From Curtobacterium sp. A7_M15 (GTDB taxonomy: Bacteria; Actinomycetota; Actinomycetes; Actinomycetales; Microbacteriaceae): a stretch of DNA of 39,515 nucleotides. Of this stretch, positions 24,311-31,542 are shown piece after piece; within the stretch, counting starts at the first letter, position 1; each line of letters starts with the position of its first letter. Below the pieces are notes generated by a model. That model saw only the letters and a program-made list of their open reading frames with translations. It did not search any database and had not been told where the DNA came from. The stretch spans positions 1-39,515 of the forward strand of contig NZ_JAUZED010000021.1 in assembly GCF_030705415.1 (NCBI RefSeq), written 5' to 3'. The translations under genes were made by a program, and so were the position numbers.

Positions 24311-24820
24311 TCAGCCGAGCTCGGCGGCGTCCCCGACTCCGCACCGTGAGACCGCTGCGAGCGAGCTCCGCACGGTCGCCGCCCCGAACTGGATGCGCTC
24401 GACGGCGCCACCCGCTCCCGTGACGACGAACTGACGACTGCCGTCGTTGAGCGAGGACTCCGAGTACCGGACGGTCAACCCGTCCGCAGCCCACGACCGG
24501 CCGACGGTCCGCACCGCACCCTCGGGGTCGGGGACACCCGCGCCGATGCGGACGAGGTTGTAGAGCGCTCCGGACGTGCCGTCACCGAGGAGACACTCCT
24601 GGGCGTACTCGTTCTCCTGCGAGTCGTCCTACGTGACGTCCGAGGTCTGCTTGGTCGCGTCGACGTACGCAGCGGCGAGGTCGCGCTGGTGCTGGACGGT
24701 CGGCGTGCTCGATCTGCTCTGCACCGGGGTGCCGCCGGTCGGCGGAGCGGAACACGCGGCGAGCGTCAGTGTCAGGGCGAGCGCTGTCCCCGCTGCTGCG
24801 CCTCTCGCACGTCCGCTCAC
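24311..24820 (-). pseudogene. Lipoprotein gene interrupted by an amber codon
   Basis: A single 170-codon frame starts at GTG 24820 with a lipoprotein signal (MSGRARGAAAGTALAL, LTLAAC with Cys at residue 23). It is stopped at codon 64 by TAG (24631-24629). It then continues in frame (DDSQENEYAQECLLGDGTSG) to a normal stop at 24311. The neighbouring intact paralogue at 24870-25367 has Trp (TGG) at the matching place (GVDWDADQ). A C-to-T change at 24630 therefore explains the stop. The rest is well conserved (GALYNLVRIGAGV, GGAVERIQFGAAT), so the mutation looks recent. Alternatives are a sequencing error or amber readthrough; neither can be judged here. Confidence 0.85.
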
Positions 24821-24869
24821 CGTCTCGGTCCCGTCGGGTGTCGACGGAGTCCGACTGCGAGGTGCACGG

Positions 24870-25367
24870 TCAGCCGAGGTCCGCCGCGTTCCCGGTGCCG
24901 CACTTCGACACGCCGCTCATTGTGGTCTTGGTCGTCGCAGCGCCGAACTGGATGCGCTCGACGGCGCCGCCGCCGCCGTTCACCAGGTACCGCTTCGCAC
25001 CCGACGTCATCTCGTCCGTCGAGTACTCCACCTTGAGCCCGTCCGCCACCCAGGCCGTGCCCACCGCCTTCGTCACGGCCTCCGGGTCATCGACGCCCGC
25101 GCCGGTCCGGACGATGTTGTAGAGCGCGCCCGTCGAGCCGTCTGCGAGCACGCAGTCCTGCGCGTACTCGTCGGACTGGTCCGCGTCCCAGTCGACGCCC
25201 GAACGGCGCATCGTCTCCTCGACGTAGTCCGCTGCCTGTCGGCGCTGGTGCTCTGCGGTCGGTGCAGCCTGCACGGTGTCCTCCTTGGTCGGGTTGCCCG
25301 TCGCACACCCCGCGAGCAGCACCGATGCGAGCAGCACCATCCCGATCGTCGTCGGTCGTCTGGTCAC
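24870..25367 (-). CDS. Lipoprotein downstream of DUF1023 hydrolase
   Basis: The 165-residue exported lipoprotein has the signal RRPTTIGMVLLASVLLAGC (lipid-modified Cys21). The mature part begins with a helical HQRRQAADYVEETMRRS. A small domain follows with two or more Cys residues (DC in EYAQDCVLADGSTGALYNIVRTGAGV; SKCGTG at the end) and GGGGAVERIQFGAATTKTTMSG. I do not recognise a named family. The GTG start overlaps the hydrolase stop (GTGA), so they are made together. The position after a possibly secreted hydrolase would fit a partner or immunity role, but that is only inference. A broken paralogue follows it directly. Confidence 0.8.
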   Translation of the reverse strand: MTRRPTTIGMVLLASVLLAGCATGNPTKEDTVQAAPTAEHQRRQAADYVEETMRRSGVDWDADQSDEYAQDCVLADGSTGALYNIVRTGAGVDDPEAVTKAVGTAWVADGLKVEYSTDEMTSGAKRYLVNGGGGAVERIQFGAATTKTTMSGVSKCGTGNAADLG

Positions 25368-27238
25368 AGTGACGGTCCCATCATGTTGTCGAGCAGCGTC
25401 TTGTCATGATCGCTCAGCCCGGCGTCGTCGGCAGGCGTCATGCCGACCCCGTCGAGCATGGTGGCCCTCGCGACGTTGTTGAGCGACTCGGTGCCCAGGT
25501 TGAAGTAGCCGGTCCCGCCGCCGTAGCCGATCGGGTCGTGCATCGTGACCCCGGCTCCTTCCGACGGGTCCCCACCGTTCGTCCCGAAGGTCGTGGCGCC
25601 GAACGACGAGTCCATCGGGTCTTGACGGCCGCTGCCGAGTCGACCGAGCCAGGCGTACTGGTCACGCGGGTTGTCGTTCGGATCCGCCGTGGGCAGCCCG
25701 GACGTCCCCTGTCCGGCGTAGACGTGGTCGGCATCGATCCCCTTTGCACCGCCGACGTCCCCCTCGATGCCGGCTGAGGCGACCGCCACGAAGTTGTCCA
25801 CGTGCACGCCCTTGCCGTGCAGCGCGTCGGCTCCCGTGGTCGTGCCGTACGAGTGGCCCACGGCGTTGAGCGTGGGCTGGTCCGTCCGGGCCGCTTGGAA
25901 GCCCGAGAGGTCCTCGGCGAGGCGGGTCGCACCCGCCTGTGCGGCGTCGCCGCGGAGCACGCCCCAGGAGGCGGGCGGAGCCGGAGGGGCTTCGTAGTTC
26001 ATCCAGGCGACGACGGCGTGCGAGGTGCCCGAGTCGTCGAGGTCCTCCTGCGCACGCCAGAGGTTCTGGGCCGCGGTGGTCCACCCGGTCGTGTCCTTGG
26101 TCGTCGTCCCCATCCCGGGCACCATGTACGACACGTTCGTCGCGGTGTCCAGGTCGCCGACCGCGACCGCCGCGAGCGGCGGCCGGTGCTCGGTGTCGAG
26201 CGTCAGGAGCGAGCGACCCGGCTTCGCCGTCGACGCGAGTGTCTTCTCGATGTTCCGGTACGCGTCGAGGTTCGCCTGCGCCGCCTCGATCCCCTGGTCC
26301 GCCGCCTGCGACGCCGGCCACCCGAGCCCCTCGCGCCGCTCCTTCGCGTCGGCGAGGTCCTGCTCGGCCTGCGCCACGGCCGACACGAGCGTCATCCGGT
26401 TCGCCCGGTCCCGCGCCCAGGCGGGCAGCCCCGCGAGGTTGCCGACGACCGCGGGCAGCGATGCGATGAGCGCGTCCTGCGCGGCGGTGTGCTCGGCGCC
26501 GGTCGTGTCCTTCCCGCCGCCCAGGGTCTTCCAGAGCGCGGCGACCTCGTCGGGCGACATGCCGGCGATGCGGTCGGCGAGGTTGCGGTCGAGCATCATG
26601 AGCGCGCCGAGCTCGGTCGGCGACAGGCTCGCGAGCATCGACGCGAGGTCCTCGTCGGAGGCGCCGACTCCGCGCCGCTCGATGCTGCCGAGACGGCCGA
26701 GCGTCTCGGGACCGGTGATCACGCGGAGCAGCGCCTGGTCGGCCGTCGTGCGGTCCTGGACGAGCTGCTCCCACCGCGCGTCGAGTGCTGCGGACCGGTC
26801 GCCGGCGTCGGCGATCGCCCGTTGCGCGTTCGCGAGGCTCCTGGCGTCCGCCTCGGTCGCGTCGTCGGCCTTCGCGGCGGAGCGGAGCGCCGGCAGGGCG
26901 AGTTGCTGCCCGGCGAGTTCTGCCGCGACGGTGCCGCGCTGCAGTCGGATCGCGTCCGCGTCGTCCTTGATGCGTTGCACGTCCTTCGCGTACTGGTCGA
27001 AGGCGTCCCCGGCGGCGTCGAAGAGCGCCACGAGTCCGGACGCGCTCGGGTGCACCTCGTCGAGCAGTGCTGCGAACCGGGTCTGCGCGTCGCCCTTCCA
27101 CGTCGGCGATGCGGTGACGTCGGACGCCGAGGCGATCTTCGCCAGGGCGTCGTGCACGGCGTCGGCGCGGTCGTGCCAGTGCTTCCCGAGGGCGGTGATG
27201 CCCGCGGGGTCGCCGACGTCCGGCTCCTCGCCGCTCAC
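25364..27238 (-). CDS. DUF1023 alpha/beta hydrolase with WXG-like N-terminal helical domain
   Basis: The 624-residue product has a helical front end. Residues about 10-110 (ITALGKHWHDRADAVHDALA, TASPTWKGDAQTRFAALLDE) resemble the WXG100/ESX-type fold with a central W-x-G. Long coiled helices follow up to about residue 340. The C-terminal DUF1023 domain has TNVSYMVPGMGTTTKDTTGW, AVVAWMNYEAPPAPPASW and the nucleophile elbow VGHSYGTTTGADAL (Ser463). DUF1023 enzymes are mainly actinobacterial and mostly uncharacterised. There is no signal peptide, but a WXG-like region could allow export by a type VII-like route. The GTG start overlaps the stop of the small helical protein (GTGA). The stop overlaps the lipoprotein start. 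Confidence 0.88.
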   Translation of the reverse strand: MSGEEPDVGDPAGITALGKHWHDRADAVHDALAKIASASDVTASPTWKGDAQTRFAALLDEVHPSASGLVALFDAAGDAFDQYAKDVQRIKDDADAIRLQRGTVAAELAGQQLALPALRSAAKADDATEADARSLANAQRAIADAGDRSAALDARWEQLVQDRTTADQALLRVITGPETLGRLGSIERRGVGASDEDLASMLASLSPTELGALMMLDRNLADRIAGMSPDEVAALWKTLGGGKDTTGAEHTAAQDALIASLPAVVGNLAGLPAWARDRANRMTLVSAVAQAEQDLADAKERREGLGWPASQAADQGIEAAQANLDAYRNIEKTLASTAKPGRSLLTLDTEHRPPLAAVAVGDLDTATNVSYMVPGMGTTTKDTTGWTTAAQNLWRAQEDLDDSGTSHAVVAWMNYEAPPAPPASWGVLRGDAAQAGATRLAEDLSGFQAARTDQPTLNAVGHSYGTTTGADALHGKGVHVDNFVAVASAGIEGDVGGAKGIDADHVYAGQGTSGLPTADPNDNPRDQYAWLGRLGSGRQDPMDSSFGATTFGTNGGDPSEGAGVTMHDPIGYGGGTGYFNLGTESLNNVARATMLDGVGMTPADDAGLSDHDKTLLDNMMGPSL

Positions 27239-27528
27239 TTGCCGTCCGCCTGCTTCGCGAGTGCGGCTTCCTGCGCGTCGACCTGTGCACCGAGGTCGTG
27301 GGGGAACGTCGCGGCCTGCTCGAGGGCGGCGTCGACGGCGTCGATCATGCCCTGGTGGGCGAGCGAGAGTCCGGCGGTGCGGCTGATCACCTCGGTCACG
27401 CCGAGGCAGCCGGTGCTCAGCCCGGTGAACCGGTCCGTGTCCGCACCGAGTGCGGTCCGGGCCTCGGTCAGCGCGGCTGCGACCGCCGCCAGCGTCTCCG
27501 ACTCGATGCGCAGTTCGGCCGCCCCCAT
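27235..27528 (-). CDS. Small helical protein, WXG100-like partner
   Basis: The 97-residue product is all helical in appearance: LRIESETLAAVAAALTEARTALGAD, a short Gly/Ser turn (FTGLSTGCLGVTE), then LAHQGMIDAVDAALEQAATFPHDLGAQVDAQEAALAKQ. Length and two-helix form resemble the small WXG100-superfamily proteins encoded before larger secreted partners, although the W-x-G turn itself is missing. The ATG at 27528 has a GGGGGAG ribosome site close upstream. It is the first gene of the cassette with the DUF1023 hydrolase and the lipoproteins. The family assignment is weak; the gene itself is well supported by codon pattern and coupling. Confidence 0.7.
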   Translation of the reverse strand: MGAAELRIESETLAAVAAALTEARTALGADTDRFTGLSTGCLGVTEVISRTAGLSLAHQGMIDAVDAALEQAATFPHDLGAQVDAQEAALAKQADGK

Positions 27529-27562
27529 GTGCTCCCCCTGTCGTTCCCCCTGGACGACGGAG

Positions 27563-27568
27563 ACGATA
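27563..27568 (-). promoter_or_regulatory. -10 box of the helical protein/DUF1023 cassette
   Basis: Minus-strand TATCGT lies 34 bases upstream of the ATG at 27528, leaving a short leader with a strong ribosome site. No -35 is convincing. Confidence 0.4.
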
Positions 27569-27579
27569 GCACCACGACG

Positions 27580-28956
27580 TCAGCGGCCGCCCACCGGCTC
27601 TCGCCGCACGAAGGCCATGAGCACCAGGCCGGCGACCAGCACCACGACGACCCCGAGGATCCCGTACCGCGTCGACCCGCCGACCGTCACCGCCACCCCG
27701 AACAACGCCGGCGCGAGGAACGAGGCCGCGCGACCGGTCGTGGCGTACAGCCCGAAGAGCTCGCCCTCGCGGCCGGGCGTCGCCAACCGCGCCAGGTACG
27801 CCCTGGAGGACGACTGTACCGGCCCGACGAACAGCGCCAGCGTCAGGCCGAGGACCCAGAACCCGGCGGTGACGTTCCCCACGGCGAACACGCCGATCCC
27901 GCAGACCGCGAGCCCGACGAGCGACACCGTGATGATCGTGCGGGAACCGAACCGGTCGTCGAGCCTGCCGGACAGGAACGTGGCGATGCCCGCGACGACG
28001 TTGGCCGCGATGGCGAACAGGATCACCTTGGAGGGGCTGAAGCCGAAGACCTGCGCGGCGACGATCCCGCCGAAGGTGAACACGGCACCGACGCCGTCGC
28101 GGAACACGGCGCTCGCGAGCAGGAACGTCAGGACGTTGCGGCGCTCGCGCCAGAGCCGGGCGACGTCCCGCCCGAGGTCCGCGTACGCCCCGAAGAAGCT
28201 GCCGGCGCGCGAGCGGTCCGGCGCTGCCTCGGGAACGGTGACGAACAGCGGGATCGAGCTGACGGCCAGCCAGACCGCTGCGATGCCGATCGCGACACGG
28301 ACGTCCCACTGTCCCGAGGCGACGGTCGCGGGCAGCTGCAGGAGCCCGGCGACGTCGCCCCCGCCGAAGTCCTGGATGCAGAGCACGAGCAGGACGACGA
28401 GCAGCACGATCCCGCCGAAGTACCCGGCCGCCCAGCCGATCGCCGACACCCGGCCGGTCTGCTCGCCCGACGCGACCTGTCCGAGCATCGCGTTGTAGCC
28501 GACGCTCGCGATCTCGTAGGCGACGGTCCCGATGCCGAGCAGGGCCGCCCCGAGCAGCAGGTACGGCTGGCTGGGCGCGACGAACACCATGCCGCCGATC
28601 GAGAGGGCGATCCCGATCGTGGCGATGAGCACCGACCGGCGCCGGTGCCCGGACGAGTCCGCCAGCCGTCCGACAGCCGGCGCCACGAGTGCGACGACGA
28701 CCCCGGCGATCGTCAGCGCCGTCGAGACGACGGCGGCGTTGTGCGCGAGCTCCCGCTCGACGAGCGCCTTGCCGGCGTCGGACGTGTCGGCGACGAGCGC
28801 CGGGTCCACGAAGGCGCGGCTCGCCAGGTAGGTGCTGAACACGAACGTCGTCACGACCGCGTTGAACGCCGCGGAACCCCAGTCCCACAGGGCCCACGAC
28901 ACGAGCGCGCGGCGGTCGGTGCGCTGCGGCACGGCAGCGGCGGGTGAAGCCGTCAT
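27580..28956 (-). CDS. UMF1/Atg22-type MFS transporter
   Basis: This 458-residue integral membrane protein has about twelve hydrophobic helices. The N-terminus LVSWALWDWGSAAFNAVVTTFVFSTYLASRAF is the hallmark of the UMF1 (vacuole effluxer Atg22-like) branch. PAVGRLADSSGHRRRSVLIA is the MFS loop between helices 2 and 3. GYNAMLGQVASGEQTGRVSAIGWAAGYFGG and GPVQSSSRAYLARLATPGREGELFGLYATTGRAASFL are also typical of this branch. Fungal Atg22 exports amino acids from the vacuole; bacterial substrates are mostly unknown. The ATG at 28956 is preceded at six bases by TACGGT (leaderless type). It is not obviously linked to its neighbours. Confidence 0.9.
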   Translation of the reverse strand: MTASPAAAVPQRTDRRALVSWALWDWGSAAFNAVVTTFVFSTYLASRAFVDPALVADTSDAGKALVERELAHNAAVVSTALTIAGVVVALVAPAVGRLADSSGHRRRSVLIATIGIALSIGGMVFVAPSQPYLLLGAALLGIGTVAYEIASVGYNAMLGQVASGEQTGRVSAIGWAAGYFGGIVLLVVLLVLCIQDFGGGDVAGLLQLPATVASGQWDVRVAIGIAAVWLAVSSIPLFVTVPEAAPDRSRAGSFFGAYADLGRDVARLWRERRNVLTFLLASAVFRDGVGAVFTFGGIVAAQVFGFSPSKVILFAIAANVVAGIATFLSGRLDDRFGSRTIITVSLVGLAVCGIGVFAVGNVTAGFWVLGLTLALFVGPVQSSSRAYLARLATPGREGELFGLYATTGRAASFLAPALFGVAVTVGGSTRYGILGVVVVLVAGLVLMAFVRREPVGGR

Positions 28957-28962
28957 GCGCGA

Positions 28963-28968
28963 ACCGTA
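28963..28968 (-). promoter_or_regulatory. -10 box of the MFS gene, leaderless type
   Basis: Minus-strand TACGGT is followed by six bases and the ATG at 28956. No ribosome site is present. Confidence 0.5.
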
Positions 28969-29014
28969 GCGCGTCCGGGTGTCGTGACGGTGGCCCCGTT
29001 CCGGGTCACGTGTC

Positions 29015-29056
29015 GGACGGGAGGCGCGGGGCGGGCCCGACCCGTCCCTCCCGTCC
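29015..29056. repeat. Inverted repeat with 10-bp arms
   Basis: GGACGGGAGG (29015-29024) and CCTCCCGTCC (29047-29056) enclose 22 GC-rich bases. The left arm runs into GGAGGCGCGG, the core of the dispersed repeat. It lies in the 211-base gap (28957-29167) between the MFS and dehydrogenase genes. Confidence 0.6.
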
Positions 29057-29126
29057 GCAGTGTGCGAGGTCCAGGGCACGGTGCGGGCCGTCCGTCCTGC
29101 CACACTGCGCGGGATCGCACACTGCG
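29056..29126. repeat. Inverted repeat with 12-bp arms and an extra direct copy
   Basis: CGCAGTGTGCGA (29056-29067) and its exact complement (29115-29126) are 47 bases apart. CACACTGCGC also occurs at 29101-29110 and again at 29118-29127. Function unknown. Confidence 0.55.
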
Positions 29127-29135
29127 CCACCGCGG

Positions 29136-29167
29136 GCGGCGCGGCGCACCGCGCGGCGCCGCGCCGC
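29136..29167 (-). terminator. 12-bp GC hairpin directly after the dehydrogenase stop
   Basis: GCGGCGCGGCGC (29136-29147) and its exact complement (29156-29167) pair around eight bases. The stem abuts the dehydrogenase stop at 29168. It is a likely end of the six-gene leftward operon; no T-tract follows. Confidence 0.65.
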
Positions 29168-30199
29168 TCAGCGCGGCGCACCGCCCGGGTAGACGACCGA
29201 CTTGAGGGACTCGGGGTCGGTGTCGCTCTCGAGGGCCTCCCGGACGTCGTCGAGGCCGAAGCGTCCCGTGACGAGCGAGTCCAGGTCCACCTGCCCCGAC
29301 GCGACCAGCTCGATCGCGACCGGCCACGTGTTCGTGTACCGGAAGATCCCGGTGACGGTGACCTCGAGGTTCTGGATGTGCTCGACCGGCAGCGTCATCT
29401 CGGAGTTGCCCAGGCCGACGAGGACGGCGGCACCGGCCGGCCCGACCGCCTTGATCCCGTCCGAGACGGCTCGCGGTGCTCCGCTGGCGTCGATGAAGGC
29501 GTCGACCGGGGCGATGTCCGAGGTGACGTCGGTGACGGTGGGGTCCACGGTCTCGGTCGCGCCGAACGAGAGCGCCCGCTCTCGGCGCTCCGGGACGAGG
29601 TCGCTGATGACGATGCGCGACGCCCCGAACGCACGAGCGGCCTGCGCGCAGATGATCCCGATCGGTCCGGCGCCGGCGATGAGCACGCTCGAACCGGGGA
29701 CGATCCCGGCCTTGCGGACCGCGGCGATCCCGACGGAGAGGGGTTCGAGCAGCGCCCCCGCCTCGAACGACACCGAGTCGGGCAGCGTGTGCGCGAACTC
29801 GGACTCGATCGTGACGAACTCGGCGAACGCCCCGTCCACCGGCGGCGTCGCGTAGAAGCGCATGTTCGGGCAGAGGTTGTAGCGCCCGGCGAGGCACTGT
29901 GCGCAGCGGTGGCACGGTCGCTGCGGCTCGATCGCCACGCGCTCCCCGACGCGGGAGGGGTCGACGCCCTCGCCGACCGCGGTGATCGTGCCGGACAGCT
30001 CGTGACCGAGCACGAGGGGCTCCTCGACGACGAAGTCCCCGATCCGGCCGTGCCGGTAGTAGTGCACGTCCGAGCCGCACACCCCGACGGCGGCGACCCG
30101 GACGAGGACGTCGCCGGGGTCGACCGCGGGGACGGGGCGGTCCTCGACCGTGAGGTCCTGGGTGCCGAGCAGGACACTGACGCGCTGGGTGGAGGTCAT
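29168..30199 (-). CDS. Zinc-dependent polyol/sorbitol (xylitol) dehydrogenase
   Basis: This 343-residue medium-chain dehydrogenase is of the sorbitol/L-iditol dehydrogenase group. The catalytic zinc site is GVCGSDVHYY (Cys, then GHELSG). The structural zinc loop is CHRCAQCLAGRYNLC with four Cys. The NAD site is VLIAGAGPIGIICAQAARAFGA. HYYRHGRIGDFVVEEPLVLGHE is close to known xylitol/sorbitol dehydrogenases. It probably interconverts a pentitol such as xylitol and the ketose xylulose, which xylB, encoded in the divergent operon, then phosphorylates. The ATG overlaps the ROK gene stop (ATGA). It is the last gene of the leftward operon, followed by a 12-bp hairpin. Substrate inferred from context. 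Confidence 0.88.
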   Translation of the reverse strand: MTSTQRVSVLLGTQDLTVEDRPVPAVDPGDVLVRVAAVGVCGSDVHYYRHGRIGDFVVEEPLVLGHELSGTITAVGEGVDPSRVGERVAIEPQRPCHRCAQCLAGRYNLCPNMRFYATPPVDGAFAEFVTIESEFAHTLPDSVSFEAGALLEPLSVGIAAVRKAGIVPGSSVLIAGAGPIGIICAQAARAFGASRIVISDLVPERRERALSFGATETVDPTVTDVTSDIAPVDAFIDASGAPRAVSDGIKAVGPAGAAVLVGLGNSEMTLPVEHIQNLEVTVTGIFRYTNTWPVAIELVASGQVDLDSLVTGRFGLDDVREALESDTDPESLKSVVYPGGAPR

Positions 30200-31473
30200 G
30201 CGGTTCTCGCTTCCTCGGCCGCGTCCTCGCGGCCGGACGGGTGGTTGGTCGTGGAGGGTGTCGCGGGAGCGGCGGTCGCCGGCACCGCGGCGGCGATCCG
30301 GTCCGGGTCGCGCAGGAGCGCGCCGAACGCGACCTCGGCGGCTCCGCGCACGAGCACGTCGGCACCGAGTGCGGCCGGGACGATGCGGAGTCGGTCGGCG
30401 GTGCCGGTCATCGACTGTGCGCGGACGTCGTCGAGGATGCGGTCGCCGACGTGCTCGAGCAGCACGCCGAGGAAGCCGCCGAGCACCACGACCGACGGGT
30501 TCACGGTGTGGATCGCGTTGCGGAGGGCCGTCGCGAGGGCGGTCACCTGGCGGTCCACGACCCGCTCGACCGCGGGGCGGCCCTCGGCGAGCGCCACGGC
30601 GAGGGCGACCAGGTCGTCCGGAGCGGTACCGGCCGCGGTCGCGAGGGCGTCTCGGGAGGCCTCGGTCTCGAGGCAGCCGACGGCACCGCAGTGGCACCGG
30701 ATGCCGTTCGCGGCGACGAAGGTGTGCCCGAGCTCGCCCGCGTACCCGTCCGCACCGCTCAGCGGCCGCCCCGCCGTGATGACCCCGCCACCGATGCCGC
30801 TCGCGCCACCGTTGAGGTACACGAGGTCGTCGACGCCCCGGCCGCTGCCGGCGAGCCGTTCCGCCCAGGCACCGAGGTTGGCGTCGTTCGCGGCCCGGAC
30901 CGGCAGCCCGGTTCGTTCGGCGAGGGGTCCGGCGAGGGGCGCGTCGGTCCACCCGAGGTGCGGGGCGTCCTGCACGGTGCCGTCCTCGACCCGGACGGTC
31001 CCCGGGACGGCGACACCGATGCCGACGAGCCGGAGGGCCCCCGGACGGGACGTGCTGGTGGGGCGGACCCGGTCGAGCAGTGCGGCGACGGTCTCGACGG
31101 CCTCCGCCGGTGTCGGCGGACGCTGCTGCGGTTCGACGAGGCGACTCCGCACGGCGCCGTCGAGCCCGACGAGGGCGACCGACACGGCGTCGACCTCGAT
31201 CGTCACCGAGGCCGCGACGACGTCGGAGGCGGCCCGGACGACCGGACTCGGCCGACCGACGCCGGTCCCGGGGGCACCCGCTGCGGGCAGGTCCTCGTGC
31301 AGGAGGCCTCGGTCGACCAGCTCACCGACGAGCGCGAGGGTGGTGGAGCGGTTGAGGCCGGTGCGCCGGGTGATCTCGGCGCGGGTGATCGGCCCCTCCT
31401 CGTGGACGAGCCGGAGGACGCGCGCGGCGTTGCTCGGTGCCGGTGCGGGCGCGGCGGCGTTCGTGCTCGTCAT
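30196..31473 (-). CDS. ROK-family transcriptional repressor (XylR-like)
   Basis: The 425-residue product has an N-terminal winged helix-turn-helix, VLRLVHEEGPITRAEITRRTGLNRSTTLALVGELVDRGLL (two adjacent parts, residues about 19-58). The ROK sugar-sensing domain follows, with LRLVGIGVAVPGTV, the zinc cluster CHCGAVGCLETEAS and GELGHTFV. NPSVVVLGGFLGVLLEHV lies near the end. In xylose operons such regulators release DNA when xylose binds. Its gene sits fifth in the leftward operon rather than next to the shared promoter. The likely target is the palindrome at 35653-35671. The ATG has GAGGGA upstream and a 69-base GC-rich gap from the preceding isomerase gene. The stop overlaps the dehydrogenase start. 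Confidence 0.92.
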   Translation of the reverse strand: MTSTNAAAPAPAPSNAARVLRLVHEEGPITRAEITRRTGLNRSTTLALVGELVDRGLLHEDLPAAGAPGTGVGRPSPVVRAASDVVAASVTIEVDAVSVALVGLDGAVRSRLVEPQQRPPTPAEAVETVAALLDRVRPTSTSRPGALRLVGIGVAVPGTVRVEDGTVQDAPHLGWTDAPLAGPLAERTGLPVRAANDANLGAWAERLAGSGRGVDDLVYLNGGASGIGGGVITAGRPLSGADGYAGELGHTFVAANGIRCHCGAVGCLETEASRDALATAAGTAPDDLVALAVALAEGRPAVERVVDRQVTALATALRNAIHTVNPSVVVLGGFLGVLLEHVGDRILDDVRAQSMTGTADRLRIVPAALGADVLVRGAAEVAFGALLRDPDRIAAAVPATAAPATPSTTNHPSGREDAAEEARTA

Positions 31474-31542
31474 CGGTCCCTCGTCCTGGTCGGTGGGTGT
31501 GCGGGTGGGTGGCGGCGACCGCGGCGGCGGCCGCGCGGCGCG

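Noticed and set aside
25364-28897. Single 1177-codon minus-strand frame joining DUF1023 hydrolase to upstream sequence
   Set aside because: The upstream part is out-of-frame translation of the MFS and small-protein genes. The hydrolase starts at GTG 27238, where it overlaps the small protein stop.
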